This document shows positions 57,501 to 64,000 of a stretch of 64,000 nt of DNA, piece by piece (the stretch's first letter is position 1; each line of letters opens with the position of its first letter). Source of the DNA: Patiria pectinifera (Eukaryota > Echinodermata > Asteroidea > Valvatida > Asterinidae); the NCBI GenBank assembly GCA_029964075.1, contig CM057144.1:1759281-1823280 (forward strand). Direction: 5' to 3'. The notes below the pieces were generated by a model that ran no database searches, was not told where the DNA came from, and saw only the letters and a program-made list of their open reading frames with translations. The position numbers and the translations under genes were made by a program.

Positions 57501-60500
57501 CGTCGAACATTTGAGGTAAAATCAATTAAAAAAATCATTTCTTTTTCTCAAAAAATTGACGATTTGTGCCCTGATCTTCAAAAATGGGCGTGTTAGATAG
57601 AGTATGGATTGATGTTCCTCTTGCATCCAGATGATTTTCTGCATTGTTTTGAGAAAGGTCAATTTTTGGCCAATTTTGACTAAAAAAGTAAGGTTAACCC
57701 CTTGCATTTTTTTCAATTTTGGCCAAAATATTAACATACTTGAAATTTGCTAAAAAGGTGCCTCAAAGGCCCTAGAACCCATTCCAAATCGATTTCTGGA
57801 CAGATGTGCTATTAAATGGGAAATTCCGTCGAACATTTGAGGTAAAATCAATTAAAAAAATCATTTCTTTTTCTCCAAAAATTGACGATTTTTGCCCAAA
57901 TCTTCAAAAATGTGCGTGTTAGAGTATGGATTGATGTTCCTCTTGCATCCAGATGATTTTCTGCATTGTTTTGAGAAAAGTCAATTTTTGGCCAATTTTG
58001 ACTAAAAAAGTAAGGTTAACCCCTTGCTTTTTTTTTCAATTTTGGCCAAAAAATGAAAATACTTGAAAGTTGCTAGAAAGACGCCTTCAATGCCCTAGAA
58101 CCCATTCCCAATCGATTTCTGGACAGATGTGCTATTAAAGGGAAAATTCCGTCGAACATTTGAGTTAAAATCAATTAAAAAAATCATTTCTTTTTCTCCA
58201 AAAATTGACGATTTTTGCCCAAATCTTCAACAATGTGCGTGTTAGAGTATGGATTGATGTTCCTCTTGCATCCAAATGATTTTCTGCATTGTTTTGAGAA
58301 GAGCCAATTTTGGGCCAATTTTGACTAAAAAAGTAAGGTTAACCCCTTGCATTTTTTTCAATTTTGGCCAAAAAATGAAAATACTTGAAAGTTGCTAGAA
58401 AGGTGCCTTAAAGGCCCTAGAACCCATTCCAAATCGATTTCTGGACAGATGTGCTATTAAAGGGGAAATTCCGTCGAACATTTGAGGTAAAATCAATTTA
58501 AAAAATCATTTCTTTTTCTCAAAAAATTGACGATTTGTGCCCTAATCTTCAAAAATGGGCGTGTTAGATAGAGTATGGATTGATGTTCCTCTTGCATCCA
58601 GATGATTTTCTGCATAGTTTTGAGAAAGGTCAATTTTTGGCCAATTTTGACTAAAAAAGTAAGGTTAACCCCTTGCATTTTTTTCAATTTTGGCCAAAAA
58701 ATGAACATACCTGAAAGTTGCTAGAAAGATGCCTTAAAGGCCCTAGAACCCATTCCAAATCGATTTCTGGACAGATGTGCTATTAAAGGGGAAAATTCCG
58801 CCGAACATTTGAGTTAAAATCAATTTAAAAAATCATTTCTTTTTCTCCAAAAATTGACGATTTTTGCCCAAATCTTCAACAATGTGCGTGTTAGAGTATG
58901 GATTGATGTTCCTCTTGCATCCAGATGATTTTCTGCATAGTTTTGAGAAGAGTCAATTTTTGGCCAATTTTGACTAAAAAAGTAAGGTTAACCCCTTGCA
59001 TTTTTTTAAATTTTGGCCAAAAAATGAAAATACTTGAAAGTTGCTAGAAAGGTGCCTTAAAGGCCCTAGAATGCATTCCAAATCGATTTCTGGACAGATG
59101 TGCTATTAAAGGGGAAATTCCGTCGAACATTTGAGGTAAAATCAATTAAAAAAATCATTTCTTTTTCTCAAAAAATTGACGATTTGTGCCCTAATCTTCA
59201 AAAATGGGCGTGTTTGATAGAGTATGGATTGATGTTCCTCTTGCATCCAGATGATTTTCTGCATAGTTTTGAGAAAGGTCAATTTTTGGTCAATTTTGAC
59301 TAAAAAAGTAAGGTTAACCCCTTGCATTTTTTTCAATTTTGGCCAAAATATTAACATACTTGAAATTTGCTAAAAAGGTGCCTTAAAGGCCCTAGAACCC
59401 ATTCCAAATCGATTTCTGGACAGATGTGCTATTAAATGGGAAATTCCGTCGAACATTTGAGTTAAAATCAATTAAAAAAATCATTTCTTTTTCTCCAAAA
59501 ATTGACGATTTTTGCCCAAATCTTCAAAAATGTGCGTGTTAGAGTATGGATTGATGTTCCTCTTGCATCCAGATGATTTTCTGCATAGTTTTGAGAAGAG
59601 TCAATTTTTGGCCAATTTTGACTAAAAAAGTAAGGTTAACCCCTTGCATTTTTTTAAAATTTTGGCCAAAAAATGAAAATCCTTGAAAGTTGCTAGAAAG
59701 ATGCCTGAAAGGCCCTAGAACCCATTCCAAATCGATTTCTGGACAGATGTGCTATTAAATGGGAAATTCCGTCGAACATTTGAGTTAAAATCAATTAAAA
59801 AAATCATTTCTTTTTCTCCAAAAATTGACGATTTTTGCCCAAATCTTCAAAAATGTGCGTGTTAGAGTATGGATTGATGTTCCTCTTGCATCCAGATGAT
59901 TTTCTGCATAGTTTTGAGAAAGGTCAATTTTTGGCCAATTTTGACTAAAAAAGTAAGGTTAACCCCTTGCATTTTTTTCAATTTTGGCCAAAAAATGAAC
60001 ATACCTGAAAGTTGCTAGAAAGATGCCTTAAAGGCCCTAGAACCCATTCCAAATCGATTTCTGGACAGATGTGCTATTAAAGGGGAAATTCCGTCGAACA
60101 TTTGAGGTAAAATCAATTAAAAAAATCATTTCTTTTTCTCCAAAAATGGACGATTTTTGCCCAAATCTTCAAAAATGTGCCTTTTAGAGTATGGATTGAT
60201 GTTCCTCTTGCATCCAGATGATTTTCTGCATAGTTTTGAGAAAGGTCAATTTTTGGCCAATTTTGACTAAAAAAGTAAGGTTAACCCTTTGCATTTTTTT
60301 TTAATTTTGGCCAAAAAATGAAAATCCTTGAAAGTTGCTAGAAAGGTGCCTGAAAGGCCCTAGAACCCATTCCAAATCGATTTCTGGACAGATGTGCTAT
60401 TAAAGGGGAAATTCCGCCGAACATTTGAGGGTAAATCAATTTTAAAAATCATTTCTGTTTCTCCAAAAATGGACGATTTTTTCCCAAATCTTCAAAAATG

Positions 60501-63500
60501 TGCGTGTTAGAGTATAGATTGATGTTCCTCTTGCATCCAGATGATTTTCTGCATAGTTTTGAGAAAGGTCAATTTTTGGCCAATTTTGACTAAAAAAGTA
60601 AGGTTAACCCCTTGCATTTTTTTTAAATTTTGGCCAAACAATGAAAATCCTTGAAAGTTGCTAGAAAGGTGCCTGGAAGGCCCTAGAACCTATTCCAAAT
60701 CGATTTCTGGACAGATGTGCTATTAAAGGCGAAATTCCGTCGAACATTTGAGGTAAAATCAATTAAAAAAATCATTTCTTTTTCTCCAAAAATTGACGAT
60801 TTTTGCCCAAATCTTCAAAAATGTGCGTGTTAGAGTATGGATTAATGTTCCTCTTGCATCCAGATGATTTTGTGCATTGTTTTGAGAAAGGGAAATTTTG
60901 GGCCAATTTTGACTAAAAAAGTAAGGTTAACCCCTTGCATTTTTTTAAATTTTGGCCAAAAAATGAAAATCCTTGAAAGTTGCTAGAAAGGTGCCTTAAA
61001 GGCCCTAGAACCCATTCCCAATCGATTTCTGGACAGATGTGCTATTAAAGGGGAAATTCCGTCGAACATTTGGGTTAAAATCAATTAAAAAAATCATTTC
61101 TTTTTCTCAAAAAATTGACGATTTGTGCCCTGATCTTCAAAAATGGGCGTGTTAGATAGAGTATGGATTGATGTTCCTCTTGCATCCAGATGATTTTCTG
61201 CATTGTTTTGAGAAAGGTCAATTTTTGGCCAATTTTGACTAAAAAAGTAAGGTTAACCCCTTGCATTTTTTTCAATTTTGGCCAAAATATTAACATACTT
61301 GAAATTTGCTAGAAAGGTGCCTTAAAGGCCCTAGAACGCATTCCAAATCGATTTCTGGACAGATGTGCTATTAAAAGGGAAATTCCGTCGAACATTTGAG
61401 GTAAAATCACTTTAAAAATTCATTTCTTTTTCTCCAAAAATTGACGATTTTTGCCCAATTCTTCAAAAATGTGCGTGTTAGAGTATGGATTGATGTTCCT
61501 CTTGCATCCAGATGATTTTCTGCATTGTTTTGAGAAAAGTCAATTTTTGGCCAATTTTGACTAAAAAAGTAAGGTTAACCCCTTGGATTTTTTTAAATTT
61601 TGGCCAAAAAATGAAAATCCTTGAAAGTTGCTAGAAAGGTGCCTTAAAGGCCCTAGAACCCATTCCCAATCGATTTCTGGACAGATGTGCTATTAAAGGG
61701 GAAATTCCGTCGAACATTTGAGGTACAATCAATTAAAAAAATCATTTCTTTTTCTCCAAAAATTGACGATTTTTGCCCAAATCTTCAAAAATGTGCGTGT
61801 TAGAGTATGGATTGATGTTCCTATTGCATCCAGATGATTTCCTGCATTGTTTTGAAAAAAGTCAATTTTTGGCCAATTTTGACTTAAAAAGTAAGGTTAA
61901 CCCCTTGCATTTTTTTAAATTTTGGCCAAAAAATGAAAATCCTTGAAAGTTGCTAGAAAGGTGCCTTAAAGGCCCTAGAACCCATTCCCAATCGATTTCT
62001 GGACAGATGTGCTATTAAAGGGGAAATTCCGCCGAACATTTGAGTTAAAATCAATTAAAAAAATCATTTCTTTTTGTCCAAAAATTGACGATTTTTGCCC
62101 AAATCTTCAACAATGTGCGTGTTAGAGTATGGATTGATGTTCCTCTTGCATCCAGATGATTTCCTGCATTGTTTTGAGAAGAGTCAATTTTGGGCCAATT
62201 TTGACTAAAAAAGTAAGGTTAACCCCTTGCATTTTTTTCAATTTTGGCCAAAAAATGAAAATACTTGAAAGTTGCTAGAAAGGTGCCTTAAAGGCCCTAG
62301 AATGCATTCCAAATCGATTTCTGGACAGATGTGCTTTTAAAGGGGAAATTCCGTCGAACATTTGAGGTAAAATCAATTAAAAAAATCATTTCTTTTTCTA
62401 AAAAAATTGACGATTTGTGCCCTAATCTTCAAAAATGGGCGTGTTAGATAGAGTATGGATTGATGTTCCTCTTGCATCCAGATGATTTTCTGCATAGTTT
62501 TGAGAAAGGTCAATTTTTGGCCAATTTTGACTAAAAAAGTAAGGTTAACCCCTTGCATTTTTTTCAATTTTGGCCAAAATATTAACATACTTGAAATTTG
62601 CTAAAAAGGTGCCTTAAAGGCCCTAGAACCCATTCCAAATCGATTTCTGGACAGATGTGCTATTAAATGGGAAATTCCGTCGAACATTTGAGGTAAAATC
62701 AATTAAAAAAATCATTTCTTTTTCTCCAAAAATTGACGATTTTTGCCCAAATCTTCAAAAATGTGCGTGTTAGAGTATGGATTGATGTTCCTCTTGCATC
62801 CAGATGATTTTCTGCATTGTTTTGAGAAAAGTCAATTTTTGGCGAATTTTGACTAAAAAAGTAAGGTTAACCCCTTGCATTTTTTTCAATTTTGGCCAAA
62901 AAATGAAAATACTTGAAATTTGCTAGAAAGGTGCCTTCAAGGCCCTAGAACCCATTCCAAATTGATTTCTGGACAGATATGCTATTAAAGGAAAAATTCT
63001 GTGGAACATTGGAGGTAAAATCACTTTAAAAATTCATTTCTTCTTCTCCAAATATTGGCGATTTTTGCCTAAATCTTCAAAAATGTTCGTGTTAGAGTAT
63101 GGATTGATGTTCCTCTTGCATCCAGATGATTTTCTGCATTGTTTTGAGAAAAGTAAATTTTTGGCCAATGTTTACTAAAAAAGTAAGGTTAACCCCTTGC
63201 ATTTTTTTAAATTTTGGCCAAAAAATGAAAATCCTTGAAAGTTGCTAGAAAGGTGCCTTAAAGGCCCTAGAACCCATTCCCAATCGATTTCTGGACAGAT
63301 GTGCTATTAAAGGGGAAATTCCGCCGAACATTTGAGTTAAAATCAATTAAAAAAATCATTTCTTTTTCTCCAAAAATTGACGATTTTTGCCCAAATCTTC
63401 AACAATGTGCGTGTTAGAGTATGGATTGATGTTCCTCTTGCATCCAGATGATTTTCTGCATTGTTTTGAGAAGAGCCAATTTTGGGCCAATTTTGACTAA

Positions 63501-64000
63501 AAAAGTAAGGTTAACCCCTTGCATTTTTTTCAATTTTGGCCAAAAAATGAAAATACTTGAAAGTTGCTAGAAAGGTGCCTTAAAGGCCCTAGAACCCATT
63601 CCAAATCGATTTCTGGACAGATGTGCTATTAAAGGGGAAATTCCGTCGAACATTTGAGGTAAAATCAATTAAAAAAATCATTTCTTTTTCTCAAAAAATT
63701 GACGATTTGTGCCCTGATCTTCAAAAATGTGCATGTTAGAGTATGGATTGATGTTCCTCTTGCATCCAGATGGTTTTCTGCATTGGTTTGAGAAAAGTCA
63801 ATTTTTGGTCAATTTTGACTAAAAAAGTAAGGATAACCCCTTGTTTTTTTTCAATTTTGGCCAAAAAATTAACATACTTAAAATTTGCTAGAAAGATGCT
63901 TAAAAGGCCCTAAAACGCATTCCAAATCGATTTCTGGACAGATGTGCTATTAAATGGGAAATTCCGTCGAACATTTGAGGTAAAATCAATTAAAAAAATC
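54562..64000. repeat. Tandem satellite, ~323-bp monomer, ~29 full copies
   Basis: The marker TGGACAGATGTGCTATTAAA recurs at about 54889, 55210, 55531, 55856, 56181 and on to 63936: 28 intervals averaging 323 bases, with a diverged first copy at 54564. Every monomer carries CCAAATCGATTTCTGG, GATTGATGTTCCTCTTGCAT and AAGGTTAACCCCTTGCAT. Each also has TTTTTGGCCAA in both orientations ~60-70 bases apart. The monomer is not a multiple of three and has no conserved frame; repeated ~71-codon minus-strand frames are by-products. The array continues past the window end. Confidence 0.97.

Noticed and set aside
55906-62588. Repeated ~71-codon minus-strand frames in the satellite
   Set aside because: They occur only in some monomers, the monomer is not a multiple of three, and codon-position bias is absent.

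Overview
This is a window from an animal nuclear genome. Three things show it: genes split by GT-AG introns, abundant short transposon-derived hairpins and SINEs, and a long AT-rich satellite. A NACHT-LRR (NLR) immune receptor gene of the expanded invertebrate type, and a secreted protein ending in a conodipine-type phospholipase A2 fold, point to an invertebrate deuterostome (echinoderm, hemichordate or amphioxus) or another marine invertebrate. I cannot name the species.

Layout. 0-3 kb: SINE-like debris, a minus-strand exon for a DDE integrase-core protein with its triad intact, a 13-copy repeat built on a perfect 12-bp palindrome, and a ~0.5 kb foldback. 4.2-9.0 kb: a plus-strand NLR gene. 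Three small phase-1 exons encode a Ser/Thr/Pro/Gln-rich, repeat-bearing N-terminus with no death-fold domain. A large exon carries NACHT and leucine-rich repeats. Its LRR array stops at a nonsense codon, and a frameshifted LRR remnant follows. 9.0-9.95 kb: a reverse-transcriptase tail on the minus strand, amplified as in-frame 39-codon repeats. 11.3 kb: an isolated 60-bp phase 1-1 exon relic resembling the NLR N-terminal exons. 13.6 kb: a TATA promoter with a short exon ending in a splice donor. 14-42 kb: no convincing coding exon except one weak candidate near 29.9 kb; it holds a tRNA-Ala-like gene, several MITEs, foldbacks, minisatellites and dispersed inverted copies.

42.9-50.2 kb: a plus-strand six-exon gene for a secreted, extremely acidic protein of about 589 residues with a C-terminal 10-cysteine PLA2-like domain, in which the usual His-Asp pair reads His-Gln. 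The 13.6 kb promoter could be its start, which would make 14-42 kb its first intron; that is an inference. 50-54.5 kb is noncoding with one MITE. 54.56 kb to the window end is a tandem satellite of ~323-bp monomers, about 29 full copies with traces of higher-order structure, running off the end.

The NLR and the acidic PLA2-like gene are both built from small symmetrical phase 1-1 exons, which allows exon gain, loss and duplication without breaking frame. The sequence shows no functional link between them.
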